Assembly: GCA_003342895.1 (NCBI GenBank) | Contig: PTFA01000054.1 | Coordinates: forward strand, 5,265,869 to 5,329,868 | From: Casuarius casuarius | Taxonomy: Eukaryota > Chordata > Aves > Casuariiformes > Casuariidae | Direction: 5' to 3' | DNA length: 64,000 nucleotides | Shown here: positions 1 through 13,100 of the stretch, in pieces | Layout: each line of letters starts with the position of its first letter | Position numbering within the stretch: position 1 is the first letter of the stretch | Position numbers and translations under genes: made by a program | Notes under the pieces: generated by a model | Told to the model about the DNA's origin: nothing | Databases searched by the model: none | Seen by the model: only the letters and a program-made list of their open reading frames with translations

Positions 1-1062
1 ATACACATTCTGAAAATGTCCAAGGAAATTATCAAGAATTTCAGCATACCTGCAAGCAGAACCAATGAGGCATGTCTGGTCCTCTGATAGCAGAGTTAAG
101 CAACATTGAGGAGCACATATAGATTAATTTCCGTAAGTAGGAAAGTATCTATATCTCAGTTTCATCAAATGCCCCTGAATCAGGAGCTGAATTGCTTCTC
201 CCAGTTGACAGCCTTTGAGTGTCAGAGCTGAGACTGTCCTGCCTCTTGGAGACCACAGTTTTCCTTCTCACTGCACACAAGGCAAGCCCAAAGCCTCCTG
301 TCTGCTCAGCACTGACAGAAACAGTTGTTGCCTCTAGACCTGATCAAAAATTAATGGGAGTCTTCAGTAGACTCCATTCTTACTGTATGAATTCAGTATG
401 TGATAGGTATCTTGCTTTTGCTAAGCAGTTTTAAATCAACAAGACTTAAAAGACAAGGATTTACCAAGAAATGTGAATAGTCAGGCGATCCCTGAAATTT
501 TTATTTGGGAATCATCAAGGTCTGATACCACAAGTAACTGTATAGTAGAGGTTTAGTCCCAGAAAGTCTCCTCCTCAAGGACCACAAGCCCAAAAAACTC
601 TTTTGAATGCTCTAAGACCACTTCAAATCTTTCGCACAAAAAAACAGAAGCCAGCAAAGCATATGACGGGGAATATGAACAGGGAATATGGAGGGCATTG
701 CAAATACCTTAGGTCCCTGCAATAGCAATAGCAAAGGATTTGTAAGGTTTAAGTGCTCAGAAGCAGTACCATTCAAAGAGGCAGTTAAATTTAGCAATTG
801 CATGCTAAACTGATCGTCAGCCTCATAATCACTGCAAAAATATCGTTATGGCTCTACATTCTTAATGTAGACAGTTTTTCCATGGAATCTGCTGGACTTT
901 TCAAAACTGGAAGTGATAGAGTGCTAAAGTTTGCCTTCATTGATCACAGCCTGTATTCATTTTGCAAAATAAGCACAATTTTGAAAGACCTTATTTGAAT
1001 GAAGTATAAAGACCTAATTCACATCTCTTGGCATACCATGAACACTATGTAAAGCTTTGTAG
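1..1062. other. Unique non-coding sequence, nothing recognised
   Basis: AT-rich sequence with only short chance reading frames (at most about 70 codons), no splice-bounded exon, no RNA gene and no repeat family that I recognise. Stop codons occur in all frames at the density expected of non-coding DNA. Confidence 0.7.
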
Positions 1063-1140
1063 TCAAGTACATTCAAAAGCAGGGAAGGCCAAATATCACC
1101 TTTTTGTCCTGATTAGACTTTGAAATGCTAAGAGAAATGA
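1063..1140 (+). repeat. Diverged direct repeat, copy A (unidentified family)
   Basis: This segment aligns with 2304-2390 in the same orientation. Both contain, in order, a 'caagtacat'-like block, 'cagggaagg', 'atatcac/gtatcac', a T-rich stretch, and the identical word 'cctgattagact', followed by a looser match ending in 'agaaat'. Identity is roughly three quarters by eye with small gaps. Such a pair about 1.2 kb apart suggests either an old tandem duplication or two copies of an old interspersed repeat. The family is not recognised. Confidence 0.5.
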
Positions 1141-2303
1141 TTGCAATAGCCCATGGAAAGCATCACAAAAAGGCTTTTCAGTATACCTGAAACACTGAAC
1201 GTCTTCAAGGGTAAGTGGTATTGGCAGCTGTTTCATTCAATGCAAGCTATGAACTGGGAGTTTGAAGATGTAGGGCATGAATTCAACAAAATCCAGAGTC
1301 TGTGATAAACACAAAATGTCAAGGGGAAGGGAGAGGATTTTTGTTCTGGAACCTTGAGCCCAGTACAACTCCAATTCAGCAGCATCATTACTCAGTCTAT
1401 TCCTCACGTGGGGAAAATAGTTACTCTGGCGAGGTCCTCTCACGAGAGCTTACTGCAAAGGAAACAGTGCTTGGCAGAAAACTATTTCTTACTGTTTTTC
1501 TCCATTCAAGCCGTTCTCGTTTGTTGGCTTCTCTTTTTAGCACACAGAGCATTCAATTAATGTGTCGATTAATTGCTTAAACATACCACAGAAAATTTTA
1601 CCATGACTGATTCATAAAAAATGAGGCAGTCCCTTGTAACGGTATCAATATTTTCAGTGAGCAGTAATGATAATTTAAACTGCACAGATCAAATTCAATC
1701 ATGCTAACTTTTTCACATTTAATAGTTTGAGCACACTGGGCAGAGAAATACTTTTGTTGTATTTTAGCTGATAATACTTCTATGTTTGTCTTTAAATGAA
1801 AGTTTTGATATTAATTAGCTTGAGAATTTTCTTCAGGATTTTGTGCCACAGTATGGGAAAAATTCTATTAACTTTTCTTTCATAAAAGGAACACCTGGTA
1901 ACAATACCAATGAGAAAATGTTGATTTGTTCTTGTCCTCTACAGGGCATTAAGTCTATATATTACTACTTCCTGAATCGTAAAGGAAACTCAGCTTGCAG
2001 GTCATATGTAACAGGCTTCTGGAAAGAAAAGACCTCTGTGCAAATTCATATAAAAAGCAGATATAGATATACTGGTGCTGTAATAGCTGAAGTACCGTGC
2101 AAGCAACTGTATCCATGAATAGATGTGTTCAGATAATATTTCTTTATTTATCAGACATAACGCTGAAAATAGGGTACGCAGAGTTTTTCTGGTGTTAGCA
2201 AATACTGTAACAGTTACTGTAGCTACAGCTCATGCATATATTAAGTTACTAAACACTTTTCATTGTGGCAGTGCTTGTGCTCTTTCTACTGTCTGTCAGT
2301 ATG
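1141..2303. other. Unique non-coding sequence
   Basis: No gene is seen. A frame at 1843-2118 of about 91 codons has a 'ctctacag' acceptor-like site inside it (near 1940) but no donor at a sensible distance and no recognisable peptide. A small inverted repeat of 'caattaat' (1554-1561) and 'attaattg' (1568-1575) is within chance expectation for AT-rich DNA. Confidence 0.65.
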
Positions 2304-2390
2304 GCCAAGTACATGCAGGACAGGGAAGGGCAAGTATCACTATTCTTTTTTTTCCTGATTAGACTCCTCAGTGCTGACAGAAATTAGCAT
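2304..2390 (+). repeat. Diverged direct repeat, copy B (unidentified family)
   Basis: Partner of 1063-1140, with the shared landmark 'cctgattagact' and the same order of flanking blocks. It abuts the SINE-like segment starting near 2395, so it could be the outer part of the same old insertion. Copy A lacks an obvious SINE next to it, which argues that this is a separate repeat. Confidence 0.5.
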
Positions 2391-2394
2391 CTTT

Positions 2395-2585
2395 GAGGCA
2401 GGTCCTCACGGATCTCAAAGTCTTTCCAAATCAGTACTAAGTCACTGTGTTGGCAGGATAAGTCAGCCCCTCTTGGGCAAAGCACAGGCACACCTAGTTT
2501 AGCGTGCTGGCACTTTACACAGGTGACCTGCCCAAGAATCTCACAGGCTTGGAAATACCACGGGTTCTGCAGCTCGGTGGGAAGC
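2395..2585 (-). repeat. MIR/CORE-type SINE remnant, antisense
   Basis: The plus strand carries landmarks of a MIR-class SINE read backwards: 'gatctcaaagtctttccaaa' corresponds to the widespread 'atctcaaagc-ctttacaaa' block, and 'aggtgacctgcccaag' followed by 'tctcacag' corresponds to the 'gtgacttgcccaaggtcacacag' core. The tail degrades after about 2560. MIR/CORE SINEs are tRNA-derived elements mobilised by an L2-type LINE and are long dead in amniotes. The match is diverged, so the limits are approximate. Alternative: chance similarity of two short words, which I consider less likely because their order and spacing fit. Confidence 0.5.
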
Positions 2586-3862
2586 AACGTTATTTAGCCT
2601 CATCCCAGTTAGACTTAAAAGGGGGTTTTGTTCAAATGAGAAGGCAAGACTAAATTGTATAACTCTGCTCTATGTCACACTTAAGTAAGAGACTCAGCAC
2701 CAGCAAATGCCACATCACAACAGAAAGGCTGAGCATGGCACCAAGGACCACCTAGCTTTAAACAGTCCTGTAGCTACTCTGGTAAAGGGTGGCAATTTAA
2801 GGAAGAAGCATTACTCTGCAATTGGAAAAATTACAAGTTTCTGACTTAACAAGATTTTCAACCTGAATTGCATACAAATTCAGCATATGCTTTTTAAAGC
2901 AGATACCAGCCTGAAAATAATCAATATGTTGCCACAATCAGACACCTATACAGAAAGTAGGAAAAAACCTCTAAAACTGACAAAGCAAATTTATAACCCT
3001 GTTAACTCTGCTGCTATTAATTCAGGTGGCAAGTTGCTGATCCTGAAAACTTCATGTTACAACCTAGGCAGAGATGTAAATAGAGTTTTAGAAAACATTC
3101 CCCAAAGCATTTCAGCATTTTTACACCTCAAAATCTCACTTTTTCTACTGAAATACTGCTATGAGTTCCTTCATACCATGCAGACTGCCTATATCTTTGG
3201 TTTAATCAAAACCTGGTAGTTTGCGTGTCACGGAGTATGGTTAAGTCACCTAAAAATAAAGAAACAGAAAGAATAATCATGGATAAGAAACAGAATAATC
3301 ATTAAAGCTCTAAACACATGGCTCTAATTTCCAAATGGATGTTGAGTAATAGACTGAATTCTCACCAAACCTAAGAAATACTGAGCCATCTATTTTTATT
3401 AGTTATGGTTTATTTAAGAGCATGTAATTACTATGCTTTTTGTAAAGTTTTCAGTGACATTTACAAGTACATTGAGTGGCTTGAGATTACTAGCAAATGA
3501 TGAAAACTGGATACATAATATTTTGCATAGATTGAACAGCTCCAGAATATTTATTTTGAAACTTTTAATAATAATGGAATGTTTCAATGATTTGCCATCA
3601 ACACCAAGTTGATTTTTTTCCCCCCAGTTCAAGCTGAGTTTATGTCTCCCAGTGTGTGAGCCCAGCTGGAACTCTGGTTTCATCTCCATTCCTTTCTGTG
3701 GACTAGAATTAATCTGTTTTATTTGTCCCAGCACCATAGGATTTCAGGGCACCAAATTCAAATTCCTCAAAAAATAAAAAATTGAAGTTAGCCTTCTGAA
3801 TTTTCTTTTTGCTAGGTATATTTGTTACAAATAAATCAAAAATTGCAAAAACACAGTCACTT

Positions 3863-3885
3863 CCCCCCCCCACACACACACACAG
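3863..3885. repeat. C-run joined to (CA)n microsatellite
   Basis: Eight C residues lead into about seven CA dinucleotides. It is short and likely polymorphic in length. No further function is inferred. Confidence 0.9.
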
Positions 3886-4388
3886 AGTTTTGGTGCTACC
3901 AATAGCATAGCTGCACATGTGCTTCACTGGCAGTGAATCCACCATCAGAAAAGGGATGTGAATTGTTTTAGATCTGGGCTCAACAAGGACCCTGAGAAGG
4001 AAAGGTGGCTTGTCTTAATCCATTAATCCAATCTTGCTTTGGATTGATTTTAATCCATTTCTTGTATGTTGTGACTTTTGCACTAGTCTATCGCTTTTTC
4101 ACTACAGTATGTCATAGATATTAAACTTCTCAGCCAAGGAAGAGAAGGTAACTGGGACATATTGCTTGGTGGTGGTCATCATCACCTGAAATCAGATATG
4201 AGTAGAACTTGAAGATGTGTGAATGGAAGGAAGCAAAGCTAATAACTAGCTACCTATATTGAAAGAATTATTCTAATGTCCAAGCCCCCCTTTCTAGCCT
4301 CACCATCTGCTTCATTTAATAATTATATTTACTAGCTTCAGCCAGCTGGCAAAATTAACAGCAAAACTAAAACATCTGGAATACTTTT

Positions 4389-4460
4389 CAAAATGAAAAG
4401 AAAAGCAAGGGGGAAAAAGAGGCAAAGGAGACAGGAAAACTTAGAAAAAAAAGGGAGCAG
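4389..4460. repeat. Purine-rich (A/G) low-complexity tract
   Basis: About 70 bases consist almost entirely of A and G with a few interruptions ('aaaagaaaagcaaggggg', 'aaaaaaaagggagcagaag'). Polypurine tracts of this kind are common low-complexity DNA in vertebrates. Confidence 0.75.
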
Positions 4461-6801
4461 AAGATGGACAGAATTTGATTTTTCAAAATGCACAGGGCTA
4501 GAATATTATGCCATGGATGGGTCTGATAGAAAAGCAAAATTCTTCTAATTCCCAATCATATGTTTACTTCCTTTTTAAACGCTCGTCTCCCACCAGCTGT
4601 CTGTTTCTCAGGAATGTTACGTTCTTTCAAGGGAACACACACTTTTTGTGGTTCATCTGAAGTGAGTGCAAGTCTCCTATTGATTTCCATGATCAACCTT
4701 GCTGAGGGAGGAGGACAATTAATGTGGAGATGGGCAGCAAATAAGATTGTATATATAAGTGGTCTAGCAGACTTGCAGTAACTTGTATTATTTGGATTCA
4801 ATAGAGACAGATGCAGTAGGACAAAGAGAGTGTCTGTGAAGGCTCCATTTCAAAAACAAGCGGTAGTCTGCCAGCTATTTTTCTTTCCTTTTAATAATCC
4901 AAGAAAAATGTTCCAAGATTGTGTTAAAGTTGCTTTGGAAGATTGTTTTGTGTTTTTGGAAACTGGGAATTATCTGGAAACTCTGAGAAGTGTATTCACA
5001 GTGAGACTGACTCTTCAACTCATCACTTCCAGAAGGTTTTTTCCCCTCTACCTTTGCTTGGCAAAAATACTAACAAACAGTAGTCAAAATGTTGCTAGAT
5101 GAGGGGTTTATTATTATCCTTTTGGGCTGCAAAAGTAAAAGGATTGCAGCCAAGTTATGAAAACTCATGTGCCTCATTGCATTCGTCACATCTAGAACAA
5201 AGGTAAGAGTCCAGATAGGCTATCATTAACCAAAATAAAATTCAGCGAATCTCAGTTGCTACTTTGGAAGAAACCTCTCGGCATCATGTCGACAACGGAA
5301 AAACATAGAAATTAGACTTGCTGCCAGAAGTAATAAGTAACACTCACTTCACATTTTATGCTATCATTTGAACTAGCAGCGGGAAGGCATATATTCAAAG
5401 AGAATGATTCTTTGCCTTGGTGGAGTATTAAAAATAATGACCTGATGTTGGCAAAGTGATATCCTACATATTTGGGATTCTCTTTTTGAGTAAAAGATGA
5501 AAGAGGAAGGATGAAAAGGTGATTTTATTGTGGAGACCCTGTGTTTCAAGCACTGAGAACTGAAATGGTGTGATGTTTACAGCCTTGACTGTATGCTAGT
5601 TTTTGCATATAGACCGCTGTCAGCTGGCTGTGTAGTGAAGTCAAGCAAATTCCACGGCATGCGAGCTGGGATCCAAGTCTGTTATAGTCTGTGGGAATCC
5701 TTCCACTGATATCAGTGAACTCTTGTTTAGGGCTACACAACCAAAAAGAAGCACAGGACATAGGTCTTTTCCTTTAATACATATATAACATTTAAATCCT
5801 GTAAAAAGTGTGCAAGTGCACTGTAGGCCGCTGCCAAGCTCTCATAAACCTCCTTAAACGATACGTCATAACCCAACAGATTTTGCCTGGTGGTATTCCA
5901 CCATTCAATGCCTTGTGTTGTAGAAAGTAAGAAAACTTCCCAAACTGATCAGATTCCATCCATGACTATGAAAGAGGGAGGCAGGAAAGCAAATTTTGTT
6001 ATTTACTATCCCACAATGGTGATCAGTTAGAAACAGTAGAGAGACGCAGAGAATAAAAAATGTATTTCCAGACGTGGCATGGGCAACTCAGGCGAGACGC
6101 TATGGATTTAACACTCTTAAGTTGGAATTTATTAGAATCAAAGCAGATGTGGCATAGTTTTACCTCGCTAAGTTCTGCATAATTTACTAGAATGTGAAGT
6201 ATATTTTTTTCTCTGTGTGACAATGCCAAATGCTTTGCAGATGCTAAGATAGCTGCTACACTGGAGCAATAGGAAAGAATATTTGTTTGCAGAAGCTGAA
6301 GAAAATAGAGAAAGAATTTTTATATCCATCTTCTCTCAAACTTAAATGAGTCTAAGACAGAGACTCAGTGAGGAACTGAATTTCATATATAAGAAACAGA
6401 TATTTCATTACATTGTTTTCCTCTGGAAAAAGATCAATTGTAGAAAACTCTGGAAGAAAGGGGGAAGTGCTCCGTTTCCTCAGTTTGACTGCTGCTTCTG
6501 TTCCCTTCAGAATTTAGGCGAAACCCAAAGCTGCCCCACTCCAATTTGTTCATTCTGGCTGTAGCTGGCACTGAAAGCAGTTTGACCTTGTGCTTTGGCT
6601 CTTCATGTATGAAGCAGCTGGCAAATATTCTTACCCTGTCAATCAGCCTTCCTGGAGGAGCAACCTGACACGAAGGGGAGGGATTTCTCTTTTGGGTGGG
6701 GAGGAAGGATAGAGAGGCCAGCATTGAATGGTCAGATCATGCTCATAGATACTGTGCATGTATTAGCATGCTCATGCTCAAAAGCATCTCACCACCATGA
6801 G

Positions 6802-6823
6802 AAAAAAACAAACAAACAAAAAA
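6802..6823. repeat. (AAAC)n short microsatellite
   Basis: An A-run followed by three 'aaac/caaa' units and another A-run. This could be the eroded A-rich tail of a retroposed sequence, but nothing upstream is recognisable as one. Confidence 0.8.
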
Positions 6824-7558
6824 CCACCAGAACACTTCAGCATAACTGTTTTTATTTGGAAGTGAGCACACCATAAAATCAGAGCTCTAGAGCTGCTTAG
6901 CCAAGATCAAATCACACTGAAGAGCTGATACTTAACGTGCCTGAAATCTGAGATTTGCCTTGACACAAGTTTCATTCATATGTTTGGGGTTACACAGATA
7001 TTACACAGATCCTGGGATGTATAGGAAATTCTAACTACATTTTAGGTATTGTCAGTTACAGAGTGACTATGTTAGAGGTAAATCCGACTGTTTTATATCG
7101 TTTATTAGTTGCTGTGTCAACCTTAGTTGTGTAACACAAAAAACAGACATGAAAACATCTATGCCAAACCTGCAGTTGTATAAATTGTCTTCACCAAGCT
7201 GAAGTTAAATGAGTGAAATTTCTGAATTTTGAGCTGGTAGGTGGAAAATCTCTTTCCATCTGTTCATGCAGGGAGAGAGAAAATTTTGCTTTGACTGAAT
7301 TTACTAAAATAAAATTATATGGGCAAGCCCCTCAGTTTCAGGAGAGAATAGTAGAGGACATCAATAGCAAAAGAAAAGCAAAGGCAACTGCTTGACTTGA
7401 TTCTGCTTTTATTTGAGATAAAAATGACAAAAACAGTATGAGGAGAAGAATGTTTTTTTTCTATTTCCAGGAAAAACAGATTAAACTTGTACAGTCATCT
7501 GACATTTTGTTATGAAATGAGTTCAATTATTATGAGAGGAAAACCTGACCAAGAAAAG

Positions 7559-7574
7559 AAAGACAGACAGACAG
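7559..7574. repeat. (GACA)n microsatellite
   Basis: Four tandem 'gaca/agac' units. A minor simple repeat. Confidence 0.85.
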
Positions 7575-8748
7575 TGTGGATGGTTTTTGCACACTTGTTT
7601 TTTTAAAAAATGTTATGTCTTGCTTCCACTTCATTCTAGGGAAAAAAGAGAAATAAGATTTTTAAAGCAAAATAGGGAGATGGAAATAAGGATCAAAGGG
7701 TGGATATTTGGAAGAAAATGTAGATGAAATATTTTAATGATGTATCATAGTAATCACTTATGACTGCTAAATAAATTCCCTTTTAAAGACTTCTACAGCA
7801 GTTTACCGTATCTCCCACTTCACTTTAAGTGCCTTAAGAATAACCTATTCTACCATCATGATAATAATACTGTATTGTGGAGTTCATCTTGATGCTCAGA
7901 AGGAAACTGTTCTCAGAGGCAGAACTGCACATCACTTCTATCTTGCAAGATCAAATTAGTAGTCAGATTTAAGCCTTGTTGTCTAGGGGGAGCATTCTCA
8001 GCAAATACTAACTGATGTTTCCATTGCCTTTTATTTGCCATATTTTTACATGAAGCCCTTTCTTGCCCATTGAAGCAATTTGTCAAGACTTTACTTTGCA
8101 AGTCCACATTCGTGTAACTTTCCCCTGTCTCTGAGGGAAGGTATTAATTGTACATTGTTTACCCCAGAGATACCTGAAAGGCTGGAAAAGAAATCAATTG
8201 TCACATCATTGATGGAAAGGCTTTAAAAGGAGGCAGAAGAAATCACTTCTTTTCACTGACTTAATTTTGTTTATGAAAATAGTACAAACAATGCTAACAC
8301 TTCAAAATCAAATTTCTACAGACTTTCAAGTAGGCAGGACTTTTTAATCCAAACAGGGCTTTTCACTTCAGGGTGCATACAAGAAAGGATCTCCTTCCTA
8401 CATTAGATGCAAGTGAAACCTTGCAAGCCTATAAGGGTATAAATATCACCAGCTTCCTAACTTTTTGAGGACTAAAGAGCTGATAAAATTTTCATCGTTT
8501 AGAGTCAAAAAAATGTACAAGAATTAGAGAGGAAATTTCCATTTCTATGAAGCTAAAGATAAGCTCTTACTTTTCCGTAAAATCTCCATTTGAGCAATAT
8601 GCAGGGTCTCACCTTGGTAAGAATCTATATTCCACCTTCTTGCTCTCTATCTGATGTCCCTTTGACTCCTCTTGGAGTTAACCTGCTTCCTACAATGAAA
8701 GATTAAACTGATATTAAAGAGCAACAACAACCCAGAAAGTTTGAGTTG

Positions 8749-8762
8749 AAAAAAAAAAAAAA
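8749..8762. repeat. A-run of 14
   Basis: A homopolymer tract. No retroposed body, target-site duplication or polyadenylation signal was found upstream, so I do not call a processed pseudogene. Confidence 0.9.
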
Positions 8763-10019
8763 CATAGTAGCCTTGGTGGACCAAGTTCCTGCAGTGACTT
8801 GTGATAAAAAAAGTACAGTAAAACAAAAGTACTTTCATTACATAATATCTGCCTCATGGCAATAATTCATGTTATTTTCCTGTTCATGTAGAATTTCGCA
8901 CTGGGCTAAGACCATCTGGCGCCAAATTCTTTTTAAGGAAAACAACAAAACCAGACCAACAAACCACTACACTGAACAAATGTTTAGTCCCGTAGTGTTG
9001 GTATAGCTGCTATATCAATAAAAAGGGTTAATTTGACTTAAGTATTAATAAGTTGAACAGGAACTACTAATTTTAATTTTCTTTTTTTTAAATCTTTTAC
9101 CTCTTAGGGTACACACTTCATCCTACAATGGCATACAGCAATGCCTGACTGAGACTAGTCAAACTGAGGATAAGTAGTTCCATAAGAAATTCCAAATTCA
9201 GTATTTTATCTCCAGTGGCCATGAGAGGATTTAAAATTGAATCAGTTGAGAGAAATACTTTATTCCTTCCATTAACATTATACTGTCTCAACCTGGAAGC
9301 CTTGCTGTCTTTTCATACTCAGCTATGTATTGCTTTTCTCTTTGGCTGTTTGTGATCCCAGCAAGCCCTTCCACTTTAATCCGAGTGTTTCAGAATCAGA
9401 ATCTATGTTTTACTGTGTCTCTCAAAACTATTTTGCTGTTTATCATTCAGTGCATGCACAAAAAACTTTCTCTAACAAAGGTGTCTCCAGTTCACAAAAT
9501 AAGAGTAGACTGGCAGAATAACATGAGAAGAAAAAGGCTAGAGATCTCAGTCTGAAATTGGAGCACAAGGAAATATAAACAATCTGAGCTTCAAAAAAGC
9601 TGGAAGAAACTGCAAAACCTATAGAAATTATGGAATATGTTGGATTTGCACTTGAATTACAACAGCAAAGATGATAAAAAGGTATTATGCCAGGGCACAT
9701 TGAAATGCATGACTCACCAGGTCACTAGACCTGACAAAGAGAACTTCTAGATGGAAATAGCTTTAGTGTTTCCACCTTCCTATCAACATACCTGCCTAAG
9801 ACGGGTAAAAAAACTCCCAGGATAGCTTCCTGACTTCCCAATGAAAAAACTTCCACTTTCCTGGCTGCCTTTAGTCCTCAAAGAAGATCTTTAATTTTAT
9901 TTAAATTTTCTTTTGTTTTACTTCTGTAGTAAAGTTTCAAATTAAGAGGGGTTAAGTAGGGCATAAAAGATGAAATTGAAACAACTGGGCCCTCCTGATA
10001 GCTCCATTATAAAGTCCCA

Positions 10020-10165
10020 TGTAAGTTCTGTTTCTCAAGTCTCCATCCGTAGAATGGGTAATACTTCCCTCCTGCACAGGAGTGATGGTTTTCAAAGATG
10101 CCGTTCTATAAAAATAATTTGAGACCTTCTAGGTAAAGACATAAAAGCACAAGGTACTTTTCTTC
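10020..10165 (+). repeat. MIR/CORE-type SINE remnant, sense
   Basis: The segment follows the MIR-class consensus order: 'ctgtttctcaagtctccatc' then 'cgtagaatgggtaatactt' correspond to the 'cctcagtttcctcatctgtaaaatgggnataata' core. Then 'ccctcctgcacagg' corresponds to the 'acctacctcatagg' block, and 'tttgagaccttctaggtaaa' then 'gacataaaagcacaaggta' resemble the 'gctttgagatc...gaaaggcgctatataag' 3' half seen in amniote copies. It is an ancient non-autonomous retroposon, immobile, with no coding capacity. Limits are approximate. Confidence 0.7.
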
Positions 10166-13100
10166 CTAAACAAGGTGACTTTTACTAGGTGCTTTGCTAC
10201 CTTCAGTGCATTTTTTCTTCCACACACTGTCTTCTCATTTTATGCTCGTAGCAAAGTAAGCTGGCACCTTTTGTGTTCTCCCAGCACGGCTTCAGAGTGC
10301 GCTGGGAATCGAATAACTTCAAGTTTTCCTTCTGGGTCAATAGACTGCAGCTTTTTTGCATTTAACATGTATTATTGCTTTAGAATCTCCCTTATCAGAA
10401 CCATCGTCCACCACTGCCTGATTGATTGACATTTCCCATCCACTTCTAGGCCAGATACTCCAGTCATGTAAATCTTTTTGCAGCTGACTACACACTGTTA
10501 CTTTTTTTAAAAGCTATGCTTACCAACAGTCCTATTTGTGCACTTGCATAATGTATGCAGTATTATTGCTTATACGGAAAAAGAGACCTCTATTGAAATT
10601 AAATGACACAGCTCATAGAATGAATGACCCGCTAGGTTACTTAGATGCAGTGACTTCTAGTGCCAGGCATTAATAATCACTTTTTTGTACGTCAGCTTGT
10701 GACAGCTGCAACTGAAGGTTTAAAGCCTCAGAGCTTTCTCACAGAGATTGTGCCCTAAGCAGGGCCGAGCTGTCGGGCTGACAGACAGGAATTGTATTCT
10801 TTTCAGGGGGGAAAAATAAATAAAAAGGCAAGTGCCTCTGCTGAGTCTCTCACTTTTTTTAATCTCGTCCTTCCTTCTGCTTTTTTGAAGCTCCGTTGCT
10901 ATTAGGGTAGTTTGTAGACATGGAAGAACATTTGAGTCAGAGGACCCCAAAAACCTGACACCAAGGGAAACTGTCCTGTAATTCATTCCTGCTTGCACAA
11001 AGAAAATGGGTGAGATTAGTGGCTCGTTGCCACCAAAGGGGCACAGAAGTTTACAAGGAGCATGATATATGTATATATACACAGCTAATATGCATCAGGT
11101 TCAGAGATTCTTTTATTTCCTTTAAAGTATATGTGTAGCTTGGTATGATCAACAAATACTTACTGTAGAACCATCATACATTCAAACAACATAAGTTGTT
11201 CTCAGATGATGTGAGTTTTCTTTCTCTCATTTCATCTATTTTACTTATCACAGAAATAAAAGAAGAAAAGAGAGTTGGTATATGAACCTCCAACCCTGTT
11301 TTCATAAGATAGACAAAATTCAGATAATGCTACTATCATGATTGGCAATGTGTGGACTTTAAAATTTCAATTCTCACTCCCACTTACTGGCTTTTTTTAA
11401 TGGTACAAGCTTTTCATTGGGTGCAATCTACATAGGACACAATTTCTGAATTGATTCTTGTACTGATTTTTTAACAAATTCAGATTCTCAAAAAACAGAA
11501 AAATATTCCATTCTTCCCAATATCACTCAGCTTTGAGTAGATGCTATTTCTGTGCAAACACTGTACATATATGTTTATAGATAACATGCACAGAGTCCAA
11601 ATTTACTGCATTCCTCCCTTTCATGAAAAGAAATATAGTATATTTGAGTTAAAGCTCGATGTGGAAATATTTTTTATCAAATAATTGGATTTGATTACTG
11701 TTAATTAACGTCAAAAATGGAAACTTCTGTTAAAAAAAGGTTCAACCTGGGGCATCCCCTCCATGAATGGTTATTTCTAGTAGAAAGTCATAATTATATA
11801 GTAAGCTAAGGCTTTAATTCATCGCTTTATTCATAGGTAGTCCCTCTTCAAGCTTCACCTAAAGTCAGAGCTGCCTCAGCTGCTGGAAGGCTTATGATAT
11901 ATATGTTCAAGAAGTACCCTCAAATATGCATGTGCAAATACCTAATCAGTGCAGTTTTCCTTTAAGAATGGTCCTTCATTGCCTTTCCCATCCATCTTAT
12001 AAGCTTTTTTAAAAATGTAGATAAGTAAACTAAATGCCCAGTGTAATCTACAAAAGCAGCAATTAAGTGTGCTGTAAAATAAATGTTCTGAATTTGAGTT
12101 GCTGACCTAAGAACAAAAGTAGTAAACATCTTGGGAGACATCGCATTTTCTTCTTCTATGACTGCGTTACGGCTAGCCCTTCAGATAAAATAAACACGGT
12201 AGCCCTAGTGAGGTTGATGAATTTACAGTCATTAACGAGATAGCTCATTATATTAACCTAATAGTCAATTACAACAAGAAGAAATATTTAACCCTTTCAC
12301 ATATAGCCTTCAAATTAGCTTCAGTCTGAGTCATAATAGACCCCTCTATGTTTTCTCTGTCCAAAGAGCTACGTGGCAAAGCAAGAACAGTAATAGTCTA
12401 TAAACCAAACTTGAGAGCAACTAAGATGCAGAATAGCACTTTGTATATAATTATAATGTATTTTTGTCTTTAGCATTTGCATTACCAGCACTATGTAGGA
12501 TACCACTGTACAATAGACATTTTTTCTTGTTCTTATGTAAGTCTTTAAATGGCAGTCTTTGTGCTTGTTAAATACTTTCCCCTGAATCCAGTCCATGTTT
12601 GTAATGCATGTGTGATCCAAATTACAACACAAGGAAATATGCGTTATTCTCTTATTCATCTTAGTTTCCTTTGCAAAGAAACCTCGGTATGCAGGGAATG
12701 GCAGGTAGCTCCCCTGGTCTGAAGAAAGGGTCCCGAAATCCTGAGCAGGAGGCTTAGGATCTTCATGGAAATGGATGGTAAACTGCAACACAAATTTAAG
12801 TGCAGATGTCTAAGCCTGCTGGTTGTATACTCACTGTTATGGTTCAGTTAATTATAGTAATTATTATTACCAAGTCATATATGCACATTAATTGAAACAT
12901 CATTATAATTTCATGTTTGGAAATCTTGATGATTAAGATGAGAGCCAGAGATGCACAGGTCACATTGTGTCATGTATTACTGTTTTATTGTTCAACACAA
13001 ATGCAACCCTTATCTAAAAATAACAAATGAAAAATTATTTTCTTATCTTACTGGCTGAGTATAATTTATATGAACAGTATACACTGGCTGGCTGGAAATT

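Larger units (their letters stand above)
2590..6800. other. Non-coding stretch with simple repeats
   Basis: No gene or exon is recognised. Reading frames at 2887-3219, 3414-3737, 4556-4801, 4830-5102 and 6434-6724 are 70-110 codons long, lack known motifs and overlap one another on opposite strands, as chance frames do. A C-run/(CA)n tract lies at 3863-3885 and an A/G-rich tract at about 4389-4460 (both listed separately). Confidence 0.65.
6825..10015. other. Non-coding stretch, nothing recognised
   Basis: AT-rich unique sequence. The only simple repeats are (GACA)n at 7559-7574 and an A-run at 8749-8762. Frames at 9325-9555 and 9443-9700 overlap on opposite strands and show no domain. Confidence 0.65.

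Noticed and set aside
12369..12791. 140-codon minus-strand frame
   Set aside because: AT-rich, irregular composition with no motif and no conserved-looking segments.
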